A stretch of DNA of 64,000 nt from Cystobasidiopsis lactophilus. Lineage: Eukaryota > Basidiomycota > Agaricostilbomycetes > Agaricostilbales > Chionosphaeraceae. Under the pieces are notes generated by a model. That model had not been told where the DNA came from. It did no database searches and saw only the letters and a list, made by a program, of their open reading frames with translations. Below, one piece after another: positions 48,495 to 58,484 of the stretch; the stretch's first letter is position 1, and each line of letters begins with the position of its first letter. Made by a program: the position numbers and the translations under genes. The stretch spans positions 2,156,508-2,220,507 of the forward strand of contig BCIO01000005.1 in assembly GCA_001599975.1 (NCBI GenBank), given 5' to 3'.

Positions 48495-50144
48495 TTACCC
48501 TGTGCAGAGAAGTGTTAGAAGAGACAACCGCTCTCGGGAAGCAAGTCGACTGACAGATGGTGTAGCCACCATCGACAATGAGCTCTGTTCCCGTGCAGTA
48601 GGCGGCAGCGTCCGAGCAGAGGAACAAAGCAGCGCCATTTAAGTCTGAAACGTGTCCCAGCCGGCCAATAGGCGTCCTCTCGAGCCAAATTTTCTTGATT
48701 TCGGGGTCGAACTGTTCAAAAAGGCTCTCAGATTACTGAGAGGGCTAGCCAAACAAAGAGCAGGATCAACCTTGTCGCTCAACAGCGTCAGCATGTAGCT
48801 GTTCACCAAAAGGCATCAGGACATTGAAGTGGACAGCTTCCACGGAACACGAACCCGGGAGAGATGCAGTTTACTCTAATCTTGTGGGTGCCCCATTCGG
48901 CAGCGAGAGACTTGGTGAGATGCGTGACCGCAGCTGTAGGCCCAGGTCAGTGGTTTGCTAACTACGCACCGAGGTGCTCATAGAACACACCCTTTGATGC
49001 ATTGTAGGCAGCCTGATGAACGAACGTCAGTAAGGAACGGTCGAAGCACCTGCTATTGGGCGGAACTCGCCTGCGGTTGAGGGTAGTTGACGATGCTCCC
49101 GGACATGCTGCTCGCCAATCGAGCATGAATTGACAGTCTCCCAGGGCAATCAAATAGCCAACCTTGAAATGAAAAGAATGGAACTGTTGGGATTCCGTTG
49201 TCAGCAAGCTCGATACTCGATGGCACGGATCACGCTCACCCGCCCTTGCCACGCTCGATCATATGCCGCGCAACCGGTTGCGCCGTGAAGAATACACCGT
49301 TGAGGTTGATGTCCAGCACTCTCTTGAATCGATCTGGTGGGTAGTCCTCGCTGTGATCAAGACACAAGAAATAAGCATGGAGCGTTTTGGTTCGGTCAAG
49401 AACGAACGCAGCAATGTTGTCGCAGACTGTGATCAGTAAGCCTCAACATCAAGCACAAGATTAATCGGAATAAGGTGGCGCACCTCCAGCAGAGCACAGC
49501 AAAATATCAATGGAGCCAAAGTCTCTCAGGACGCCGTTGACGACCTCCTCGACGGCATTAGCGTCGCGCACGTCGACCTGGTAAAATGAAGCTGTAACGC
49601 CATATTCGGCGTGCTGCCCAAAAGCAAACGCTATTGAGTTCGGGCCAAGCGCGGGGTCAAGCGGCAGGCGCACCAATTCCTGAATGGCGGCCTCTGTTTT
49701 TCGCGCGCCTGGTTGAGCAGCTGTAGGGGCCTCAATAAAGACACCGACGGACCTCCAAACTCTGGCAGAATGTCCAGAATGGCAATGCCAGCAAGGCCGG
49801 CTTCGCATAAGCCTCTTGACATCTCGAATCCAAGGCCTCGGGCTCCACCAGTGACCTGAAGCGCGCGTTCGTTGAGCTGGTGCGCCCAGCAACTACAGCA
49901 CACAGCAGCGAGCACTGACCACTGCCACCTTGCCAGTCAGCTCGAATTTGGCAAAGGTGCCGCCAGAGACATGGTTGAGGCTCTTTTGCCCGTTAGCGTC
50001 CTTGGGCAGCGCCTTGCCCAGCTCTTGCATCGATCCGCTCATCTTCTTATATGCTTCTGTTGCTGTCACTGGGTCAGACGCGGCTCTGATCCCTGGTGTC
50101 GCGGGTCCAAGAGACTGGTTTTTTTGGACCAAGCGGTGCGTCAT
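48495..50144 (-). CDS. Short-chain dehydrogenase/reductase (polyol/arabinitol dehydrogenase-like)
   Basis: It begins MTHRLVQKNQSLGPATPGIR, a long leader of about 70 residues before GKVAVVTGGARGLGFEMSR, the TGxxxGxG nucleotide-binding motif. An insert follows, then EELVRLPLDP-type linker, VTASFYQVDVRDANAVEEVV and IDILLCSAG. The active site is completed by SMSGSIVNYPQPQ and the catalytic AYNASK (YxxxK), joined by a GC-AG intron (49013-49070), followed by AVTHLTKSLAAEWGTHKIRV and NCISPG. It closes RLGHVSDLNGAALFLCSDAA and LIVDGGYTIW. Classical SDR of the group including D-arabinitol and sorbose reductases. It could reduce a sugar or a polyketide. Six introns. Confidence 0.88.
49013..49070 (-). 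other. GC-AG intron in the dehydrogenase gene
   Basis: On the coding strand: exon ends CCGCAG, donor GCGAGT, branch TTACTGAC, acceptor CATCAG. It joins NYPQPQ to AAYNASK and keeps the frame. Confidence 0.65.
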
Positions 50145-50319
50145 CGGTTCACGACGAGTGGTGCTAAGTGGCAACGAGGAGGCCCAGGATTCATACAGAC
50201 ATGGCTAACAGCATGGCGTTCATACAAGAAGGTACACGCATGATCCAGTTCCTACTTGGTGATTTACACCGCTCGCCGTTTCCGTGCTTGACAATCAAAA
50301 GCCATGCGCTCAGACCAGG

Positions 50320-51554
50320 TCAGATCAGCGTCTCCCCCTTCTCCAAGACGGCCACAGCAACACCTAATGCACCGGTGATCTTGTGAGGTAGTAGCGCGCC
50401 GTTTTCTTGCCGTAGCGCCTCGTCGACCTTGAGGGGGATTTCCAGCGCAGCTCTTGCTAAGGAAATGGCCAGGCGGGCGCGTCCAGTCAGGTTGAAATAC
50501 GACAGCTCTCGCAGTGCAACTGTTTACTCGCCGGCAGGGCCAAGTCAGCGTCCGCCGTGCCTCGAAAGCCAAAGTTTGTCCACAACTCACGTTGAATTTC
50601 GTACAGTCGGATGAGTTCGAACCGAATGACACTCAGTGATAATTGTCCAGCTGCACATTGGGAGAAAAGAAAGGGAAATTGAGAACTAGGGCCAAGGCAA
50701 GGACTTGAGGGACAACCGAGCATGAACCTACCTAAGAACAGACTTCTTATTTTGGCCAGCGCCCGCTCCATGATCTCGACACTGTCTTCTCCAATATCGA
50801 TGTTCGGGTTTTCGTTGAGAGCCGCTGGTGAAAGACGACAGCTGTCAGCTTGAGGAATTTCACGAGGCAACGTGCGGAAGCGGCGCCCACCAATGATCGT
50901 CCGCAGGAAGCCAAAGTCGCCCGCTTGGAATTGAAGAAAAATGTCTTTTAGGCACGTATACAGCGTCTCTTCTGTGAAACACAGGGGACAAAATGATGAG
51001 ATCGACGAAGGTAAATTCGCCACCGCGGGGGAACAGATGACGAGAGCGGAAGGGATGAGCGCACCTGCATTGCGCCCGTCTCCAGTGGAGTAGCCAGTGA
51101 GATCATAGTGCCGCCTTTCTTTAGGGTCATGTAGGACTTCGTAGGCGAAAGAGAGGCGTTGGAACGCTTGGGAGTTGGCCGCCCTGTTGTTTGTTTGTGC
51201 GCATCAATTTATTGTCCCGCCCTGCGCTTCGACGAGCGGCACGAAGAGGAATGGGACGCACCCAAGCTTATCAGGATGCACAAGCCTGGAGCGCTGCAGA
51301 TACGCGCGTCGGATTTGCTCTGGCGTTGCCCGTTTGCTTTGCAGGCCCAGCACCACGTATAGATTCCGCTCGGTGACAATGGCGGCGGCTAGTTTGGCGC
51401 CTTCGCTGAGCGGAGCGCTATGAGGCTGATGCTCGCTAGCCGCGCTTTGTGAGGCGTAAGTGCTCGTCCGCTTGAGCTTGCGCGGGTTGCGATCCGAGGT
51501 GGATGCGTCGTTTCGCTGGCCGAAGAACGAGTTCGCATAGCTGAGGATGGCCAT
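50320..51554 (-). CDS. J-domain (DnaJ) protein, N-terminal J domain
   Basis: It starts MAILSYANSFFGQRNDASTS. The J domain is NLYVVLGLQSKRATPEQIRR, AYLQRSRLVHPDK (HPD motif) and, after introns, ending RRHYDLTGYSTGDGRN. It is followed by ETLYTCLKDIFLQFQAGDFG and FLRTIIGGRRFRTL, a conserved helix of unknown use, then NPNIDIGEDSVEIMERALAK and a C-terminal helical block ending GVAVAVLEKGETLI. Such proteins stimulate Hsp70; there is no cysteine-rich zinc region, so it is not a type I DnaJ. About 300 residues. It lies 184 bases from the methyltransferase-like gene on the same strand, inside the candidate cluster. Confidence 0.82.
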
Positions 51555-51738
51555 CAGTGCGACGGCCAGACGAAGAGAGACCTCTGCAGCTGTCTCGTCT
51601 GACCCGACAGCAGCGTGGAAGCTCTGGTTTGGCGGCGGGACAAAAGAGGCTTCGTCGAAGTTTCCTCGTGATAAGGTTGGGCTGGAGAGAGGGCAACTCT
51701 TGGTGCCCCGGGTTGTGGGGGAGCATTGTCAAAGGAGT

Positions 51739-52827
51739 TCACATTTGCTTCAGCCCTGCAAACCAGTACACCTTTCCAATGATCGGCACATGGGGCGTTG
51801 TGCCGTGCATAAATTTCCACTTGCGCACTTGCTCTGGCGACGCAGCGACCTCGATGAGCTTCTTCACCTCTCTTGGCGTCCTGGTGCGCATGGCCTGAAG
51901 CCTGTTCTTTGAATTATGGAGACTCAGAGCAGATTAAGCCAAACGAACACTGGTGTAGCCGTCCGCTACCATCACAATGGGCAGGATTGGCACGACGTAG
52001 GTGAAGAACAGATGGACCGGCGACCACCAGTAGAACAGAGGGGTGATGATGGTCAACAGCGGTCCCATGAGGAAGATTTGCAGAAGGGACGTCAGATAGC
52101 GAGACTGCAATTCGAAAATGCTGGAGCAGCCACTTTCAGTTGAAGTTCCGGTCTTCCAGCACAGGCAGGACGACAAGCATACCAGAACCCCTCTGAGGTA
52201 TCAAGGGTGTCTTTCAGTATGGAGATGGCCAAAGGGTCCGGGAAGTGGTGAAAGGCGAGGGAGAACAAGCGGAAGACCTTCTGGGCCTTGACGTTGGAGG
52301 CAGAGGACGCATCCACAGGGTCAGGGATGTAGGAAAGATGCCGAGAAGTGCGCGAGAGCGCCTGCCAAGCCTCGACATGGGGGTGCAAGTCGGTCAAGAC
52401 AAAGTCGAGAGGCTCTAGCCCTTTGGAGCGCCGCTCCGCATTGAGGAGCCGTTCGAACGCCGGCGTCGGACCACCAGCTCCAGCTGCAAAGTCGACCAAG
52501 GTAAGACCAGCTTCGTCAGGGAGAAGATCTGCGAGGATCTTGGCGGCAGTTTCGGCTGGCGACTTTTCTTGCAGTACGGGCAATTTGAGCGTCCACATTA
52601 AGGTGAGCAAGTCTTGAATGCGCCCCCTTAAGAAGGCAGGGAACCTGAGTGGAGTGTGTGAGACTGCCCGCGAAGTCGCCGGGCCGTTCGAAATTGGGTC
52701 TCGATGCGCGAGAGCAGGCAACATACCACGCCTGGTCGTCAATCTCATAGAAATGGATGCGATGCTTCGTCAAGAGCATGTTGGGCGTCGCGCTGGGTGT
52801 TCGCGGCACCGGTTCAAGAGGCGTCAT
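51739..52827 (-). CDS. Methyltransferase-like protein with C-terminal membrane segments
   Basis: The start is MTPLEPVPRTPSATPNMLLT. An intron (about 52620-52740) joins the first exon to FPAFLRGRIQDLLTLMWTLK. A SAM-binding-like motif I follows: LVDFAAGAGGPTPAFERLLN, then motif-II-like DFVLTDLHPHVEAWQALSRT, and FSLAFHHFPDPLAISILKDT. After a further intron the C-terminus has two membrane segments, LLQIFLMGPLLTIITPLFYW and VHLFFTYVVPILPIVMVADG, and RTRTPREVKKLIEVAASPEQ. It closes FAGLKQM. A Rossmann methyltransferase fused to a membrane part is a fungal arrangement I recognise only in outline. Divergent from the polyketide synthase gene with 68 bases between ATGs, so the two are probably co-expressed. 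Confidence 0.72.
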
Positions 52828-52895
52828 TGCTAGCAAACGGCGCTCGATCAAGTTGGGCTGGAGCCGCACGGCAGTGGTTGTCCCAAACCGTCGAT
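52828..52895. promoter_or_regulatory. 68 bp shared divergent promoter
   Basis: The whole interval between the methyltransferase-like gene start and the type III polyketide synthase start. Each transcript must begin in it or inside the other's coding sequence. It is moderately GC-rich, and I see no TATA box or obvious inverted repeat. Confidence 0.6.
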
Positions 52896-54244
52896 ATGAG
52901 TGTCATTATAAGCGGCATAGGCAGCACCTATGGCCCCCTTTCCACCAAACCTGAGGAGTTTCAGGAGTTTGTGGGCAGGCATTACGATCCAAGCCTTCCA
53001 GCGTGAGTCCCCCATCACATCGATATGGCAGCGTGTCCTCAAAGTCGCTTGCCCAGTATGGCCAAGCTCCTCGCCATAAACAAACAGACCATGATCAAGG
53101 CCAGATCTGGCGTATGCGACGCCTCGAGCGCCATTCTCAACTCAGCTACCGCACCATCCGTCGAGGCCCTAACGGCTTTGTTCCTCAAAGACGGCGTCCA
53201 AATGGCCGTCCAGGCATCCGCAAAGGCCATAGAAGAGGCGCAGGTGTTGCCGTCCGACATTACGCACATGGTCTCGACTACGTGCACAGTCTCGTCGAAC
53301 CCGGGCTACGACCATTTTGTGGCTAGAGAGTTGGGCTTGCGGCCGGACGTCCAGAAGACGCTGCTGGCAGGAATCGGCTGCAGCGGCGGGCTGGCGGGGA
53401 TTCGGCTTGCGGCCAACCTCTTGCTGGCGGCGGCCGCCCAAAAACAAACGAAGGCTGTTGCCTTGGTTGTCGCTTGCGAAATTACTTCGACATTGGCACG
53501 AGCTGAGCTGGATCGCATTGTTGCCACCAATCAGGTCCACATTGGGGTCAGCATCTTCGCGGACGGGGCCGGGGCGGTCGTCTTGAAGCTGGGTGGCGGG
53601 GGAGACTCGAATGGCGCCTCGAACGGCCATCATTCGCCTGGGCTGTTTGAGCTCCTGAATTGGACCAACATGGTCAGTTGATATCTCCTATTCAGCAAAG
53701 TCATACTAACACTTGCATCTGGACAGAGCATTCCTGACACCGAGCACGAACTCGGCTTCGACTCGACTTCGTTCGGCTGGAAAGTCATCTTGACCCCGCG
53801 TAAGTACCCGCTATCGCCACTTTCCACCCATGCTGACCATTTCCCTATCCAGAGGTGCCCAAATTGACGGCAGTGGCCCTTCCTAGAATTTTCCAAGCTC
53901 TTATGAGGCAAGCGAACCTGCCGCAAGCCCCGCCTGCCGACTTCGATTTCGCGTTGCACCCAGGCGGCGCTGCCATTCTTGGTGTGTGCCAAGAGGTGTT
54001 CCAGATACCAGTCGAGCGTTTGACTGCCTCGTGTGAGCCCTCCTGCTCGGCACGCGCTTCGAGCTCGACTCACCTGTCGAACACAGGGCACGTTTATCGC
54101 AACCATGGCAACTCTTCTAGTCCTACAATTATTCAAGTCTTGGATACGATGCGCCAGAAGCCAGGCCGAGAGCAAGTGTTCGCCTGCGCGTTTGGGCCTG
54201 GCATCAACGCCGAAGGCGCCTATTTGCGGAGGCTGTGCGCGTAA
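52896..54244 (+). CDS. Type III polyketide synthase (chalcone/stilbene synthase-like)
   Basis: It starts MSVIISGIGSTYGPLSTKPE. Exon 2 joins at AMAKLLAINKQTMIKARSGV. The catalytic triad is complete: Cys in LLAGIGCSGGLAGIRLAANL, His in FALHPGGAAILG and Asn in YRNHGNSSSPTIIQVLDTM. The strand VACEITSTLARAELDR precedes HIGVSIFADGAGAVVLKLGG. The last exon ends INAEGAYLRRLCA. Length is about 390 residues, usual for this family. Such homodimeric enzymes extend an acyl-CoA starter with malonyl-CoA and cyclise the product to a resorcinol, pyrone or phloroglucinol without an acyl carrier protein. The starter here is unknown; fungal members often use fatty acyl-CoAs. Four introns. The family is uncommon in basidiomycetes. 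Confidence 0.95.
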
Positions 54245-54317
54245 ACTATCGTATATCAAAAGAAGAAGTAAGACCGAATACCTTATCGCTGTTATTCAGA
54301 AGGCCTTGTACTGCCTT

Positions 54318-54746
54318 TTAGAAATGAATACCTCTGGGTCTGTCAAGCAAAAGGACGTACAGCGCTGTCGCCCAGCTTATGAGTCTGACCCCGCAAATTG
54401 CGTGCACGACGAAGTGCAGGGCAGGCATCCCCCATTCGCTAGCGCTGCTGCTGCTCTTGATCCTCTTGCCGGCTCGTAGAAAGGGCCCTAGATGATACAG
54501 GCCGAGCGCGCCACAGATGTATCGTGATAGGGCCAGATGGCCAGCAGGGTCGTGCTGTAAGATGGCAAGAGCTGTCAGGTTTGACGTGAAGAGGAGCAAG
54601 GCGTATTGGCGGATAAGGTCGTGGGCAAGGGGAACGGGCGACATCAGCGTCGCACTCGGCCTAAGGAAGAACATCAAGCACGCCGGCGTTTCGATCAGAG
54701 TGTGCCAGACTAGTGGGTGTAGTGCGTAGGACGAAAGAGGCATCAT
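54318..54746 (-). CDS. Small multi-pass membrane protein (unrecognised)
   Basis: The first in-frame ATG (54746) gives MMPLSSYALHPLVWHTLIET, a 142-codon uninterrupted frame. Hydrophobic stretches are PACLMFFLRPSATL, HDLIRQYALLLFTSNLTALA, LSRYICGALGLYHLGPF and HFVVHAICGVRLISWATALYVLLL, so three or four membrane helices. The frame stays open upstream to 54944 (FKLAPITTIPLSFNLFLEAA) but with no ATG. No known family. It sits between the polyketide synthase and hydrolase genes; a role in product export or membrane binding is only a guess. Confidence 0.6.
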   Translation of the reverse strand: MMPLSSYALHPLVWHTLIETPACLMFFLRPSATLMSPVPLAHDLIRQYALLLFTSNLTALAILQHDPAGHLALSRYICGALGLYHLGPFLRAGKRIKSSSSASEWGMPALHFVVHAICGVRLISWATALYVLLLDRPRGIHF

Positions 54747-54972
54747 CCTGGGCGGGAAGGCGGCCTCGAGAAATAAATTAAAGCTCAGCGGGATGGTCGT
54801 TATCGGAGCCAGTTTGAAGCTCGGTAGTCTCTCAGAGCGCACAGGTGGACCAGGATGGGCAAAGTCGCCAAGAGGTTGGGCGAGAACGGGAAGACTACGT
54901 GGCACTTCCTTTGCCGGTCGATCACCGTCAACCTCCAATTTCACCTTTTACTAATCAGCCGCACGAACACTC

Positions 54973-56610
54973 TACGACAGCAGAGTCTCCAAATAGGGCA
55001 GCACAACTGGCTTCAAGTACTTCGCCCATGTCTCGTTCGAATCGTCGTTGACCGCGCCGACTTCGAAGCCGTGATAGGCGCCGGGCACACCGACGAGCAC
55101 ATTCTTGACTCCTTCGCGGTCCAGCTCGGACTTCCAGAAGACGGAGTCTTCGAAAGGGACGCCATTGTCGGCCTCTCCGTGGACGATAAAAGTGGGAGGT
55201 GAGTTGGGAGTACTGCGGCAGCAAAATGGTCAGTATTCCCGCCGCAAGACTTGCAGAAGACGCGCACGTATTAAGCTGGGGGAAGACTAGAAGCGAAAAC
55301 GGGCATCAGACCGATCCTAAAGTATGCGGGCCATCAGGGAAAGAGAAGGCTCACGCTTCTTGAACTTTGCGGGAATCAACTTGCGGCGCTCATCAGCGGA
55401 CTTGCTGTCGCCAATCGCCTTGCTAAGGGCAGCATCTCCGGTGAGCTCGTTGACGTATCCGGTGTATTGGATCAGGTGCAAGCAGTAAGTGTTTCTGAAC
55501 CAGGGTACCGTCAGCTTGGGGCGGCCTGAACTCTTAGAAGAGTGAGCCATACTGATCCCATGCCCAAAGACCGTCGGCTCCTTGAGCTTTGTAGAACTCT
55601 CGGTCTTTGGTGAAATCGGGCAGGTCAATGCCTGTGAGGATCGGCTTCTTCCGGACTGGAAACTGTCTTGATTCGCGCCCCAAAGGGGAGAAGAGGTCAT
55701 TTTTGGCTCACCGATGATTTCACCTGGGGGTGGAGTGAGGATGCCCATGATCGGGTCGTTAGGGCGGTACTGGTTGTAGTCTGCACAAATAAGGCGTCTA
55801 AATCTATACACGCAGGCTTGTCGCTAGAGAGCACGCACAAGGACGATCCTGTGAAACACGGCACTCTGAGCACAAAGTGACAATCACTATGAAGGCTCGA
55901 CCGACTTACCATTCCAGCCTCGGGGTAGATGGCCAGCAGAGCTTTGAAGGGCGTCTTGCCACCTTTGTGGTAGTCGGTGACAGCGGCAGCGCACCAGCCT
56001 CTAAAGAAATAGGTTCAGAACATGGCCAAGCTCCACCAGTCAGAGAGCAAGCTTTACCCGGCAGACAAACCGACAGCCTGGATTGAAGCAGGTCAGGTTT
56101 CCGGGCCTTCTCGCAAATGAACGAGTACGAACTCCGAAGCGCGAGTCGTCAACGGAGCCAAATCCTTCAGCGGCCAAGATAGCAGGCAGCTTCTCATGGG
56201 CCCAGGCGGCGGCGTCCAAGCTGGGATCACGTTCGTCAACCGGCGAGTTCTCGCCTGGACCCTGGTGCGCTGCTTACATGTCGGACAGAACGCCCTCGCC
56301 ATCAGTGGTAGGGAGCAACCTGAAGTTTCAGGGCGTCAGTATGGCCGCCTCAGCCGCTAGGTCGAAATAGGCTTCACCTGTAATCTGGCGAGACATAGAC
56401 CACGCCTTTGCCGAGGGCCTCGTCCACCACGTACTCGGGCAGCCATGCAAAGCGGTCGCCGCCCGTCAATCCACCCGGGTGGTAGTTGACGATCACAGGG
56501 TGGGCTTTGTCAGTCTTGGGTGCCCAGACAGTCAAAGTGATGTCGGTGCCCTCGACGGTCTTGTAAACGAAATCCTTCTTCCAGGCGGCAGCAACGTTTG
56601 GGAACGACAT
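54973..56610 (-). CDS. Alpha/beta hydrolase (carboxylesterase/HSL-like)
   Basis: It starts MSFPNVAAAWKKDFVYKTVE. The oxyanion-hole motif is IVNYHPGGLTGGDRFAWLPE. The nucleophile is in VGLSAGGWCAAAVTDYHKGG (GxSxG, split by an intron at about 56018-56056), the acid in FIVHGEADNGVPFEDSVFW, and the His in PGAYHGFEVGAVNDD near 55070. Family: esterase/lipase of the alpha/beta fold; substrate unknown. It ends ETWAKYLKPVVLPYLETLLS. Five or six introns, some of the middle exons uncertain. It is divergent from the FAD monooxygenase gene (394 bases). In the cluster model it could release, lactonise or trim a product. Confidence 0.88.
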
Positions 56611-57004
56611 CTTTGGCCTTCGTTGAGGACGGAAAGGCCCTCAGAAATGCGGAGGTTGCGCGCTCGGCGGCGAGCTCTGGCTGCCCGCCCCCACTCTGCT
56701 TGCCGGTTTTGTGCGGACTTCCGAGTGGGTTTACCCGCCTGTTGGCCATTTCACGAGGCAGCGTAGGTGCCAGACCTCACAAAGTGCTGGCGAACTTGGA
56801 CGCTCCTCCGCAAGAAAACGCGAAAACGCACTGGGAGGCATTTCACGTGCTGCCTCCCAACAAAAATTGGGGCCTGCGCGCAGTCCTTGCTTGATCCGCC
56901 TGGACGACGACCTAGAGAAGGCTGAGGCCCGAACCACAGACACAGCTCCCTGGAGATATTGCTCTTTTGGAGCGCGCCACATCAACGCGGCTCAGTCATC
57001 CATT
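56611..57004. promoter_or_regulatory. Divergent promoter region between hydrolase and monooxygenase
   Basis: 394 bases between two start codons. It contains a palindrome-like CACGTG core near 56844 (TTTCACGTGCTG), the E-box sequence bound by bHLH factors; one copy may be chance. No gene is seen. Confidence 0.4.
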
Positions 57005-58433
57005 ATGGAAGTCGCGATAATTGGTGCTGGACTGGCTGGCTTGATGGCTGCGCGTGTCCTGCAGCTGAACGGCGTCGATTGTGTTATTTACGAAGCCGAG
57101 ACCGACCCAAATGCCAGGCAGCAAGGTGGCTCTCTCGTATGTCTATCGCTCACGACCCATTCCAGCAAAGCCTCAGTGTTATTTTAGGACTTGCATAATG
57201 GAAGCGGCCTGGCCGCCATGAAGCTCGCAGGCCTCTACCCGCAATTTCAAGCCAAAGCGAGAGCCGAGGGGGATTCAATGCGCATCCTTGATTCAGCTGC
57301 TGGCGTTCGTTACTTTGACGCCGGCTCGGGCACTGGGATTTTTGCCCGGCCCGAGATCGATAGGTTGGTGACGTTCAAAGCTGAAGGCCTCTACCATGCA
57401 TTTCTTACTTAAGATACGACCACAGGACAGAGCTTCGACAGATTCTCTTGGACTCGTTGAAGGACGGCGTCAAATGGGGCTCCAAGCTGGACTCCTTCAC
57501 CAAGCTGGACGGTGGCAAATTCAGCCTGGTCTTTGCAGACGGCCACACTGCAGTCTGTGACTTCATTGTTGGTGCGGACGGTACTTGGTCCAAAGTTCGC
57601 ACGGCTCTAGACCCAGCAACGAAGCCGGCGTACACCGGGGTCACTTTCTTTGACCTTACAATTCACAATGTGGAGGAAGAACATCAAGATTTGTGTGACA
57701 CCGTCGGCCCTGGAGGCGCCGGAACCGCCATGGCGATCGGCGAAAACCAAGCGATCATGCCCCAGCGAAACGGGCACGGCATGATGCGGGTCTATGTGGC
57801 GCTGCGCAAGGATGTTGACTGGGTGGACTCGTTCGTTCAAAAGGGCGAGCCGTTAGAAGCCACCAAAGAACGCCTCAAGGCCCTCTACGCTGGGTGGTCG
57901 CCTAAGCTTCTGGCCTTCATCGACGCGGCAGCTGTGATCACGCCCCGAAACATCTATGCGTTGCCAGTCGGTTACAATTGGCCTCATGTGCAAGGGATGA
58001 CGTGCGTAGGAGATGCAGCACACTGCATGTCGCCGATGGCAGGCGAGGGGGCCAACCAAGCGCTCATTGACGGAGCCCATTTGGCACTCGCGATCGCCAA
58101 GGGGCACAAGAACGGAGTGCTGGACGACCGTGTGGCACTGTTCGAGCGGCGCATGGTTCACCGCGCAAAGTCAGCGGCGTTTGAAAGGTGGGCCAGCCTC
58201 GATGGTGACTGACTATAGGAGCTGATTGGACATCTAGCCAGGAAAACCTCGAACTCATCTTCCACCCCGACGGACTAGAGGTGGGCCCCTTTCCCCGCTG
58301 CTTAAGAGAAGCCACCCTCACAAGTTTCCCGCAGCGCTTCCTCGACAAGTTTAACAGCATGATGTCGTTTTGGGGTATGGTCTGGGCTACTTTAGACGTG
58401 CTTAAGCAGATGGCGCAAGGCTGGTTTTTGTAA
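57005..58433 (+). CDS. FAD-dependent monooxygenase, TetX-like
   Basis: It begins MEVAIIGAGLAGLMAARVLQ, the GxGxxG dinucleotide-binding motif, then GVDCVIYEAETDP. Exon 2 reads DLHNGSGLAAMKLAGLYPQF, strongly like the family of the bacterial tetracycline-modifying TetX enzymes, and RPEIDR joins TELRQILLDSLKDGV. FAD motif two is FIVGADGTWSKVRTALDPAT (DG motif) and the third is GMTCVGDAAHCMSPMAGEGA (GD motif). The last exon ends FDKF, then WGMVWATLDVLKQMAQGWFL. About 400 residues; four or five introns. Class A flavoprotein hydroxylases act on aromatic and polyketide rings, so the neighbouring polyketide synthase product is the natural candidate. No antibiotic activity is implied. Confidence 0.9.
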
Positions 58434-58484
58434 TGTCCGGAGAAATCTAATGTACATAGAGGCCCGGGCGCCTGGCCCAGAATG

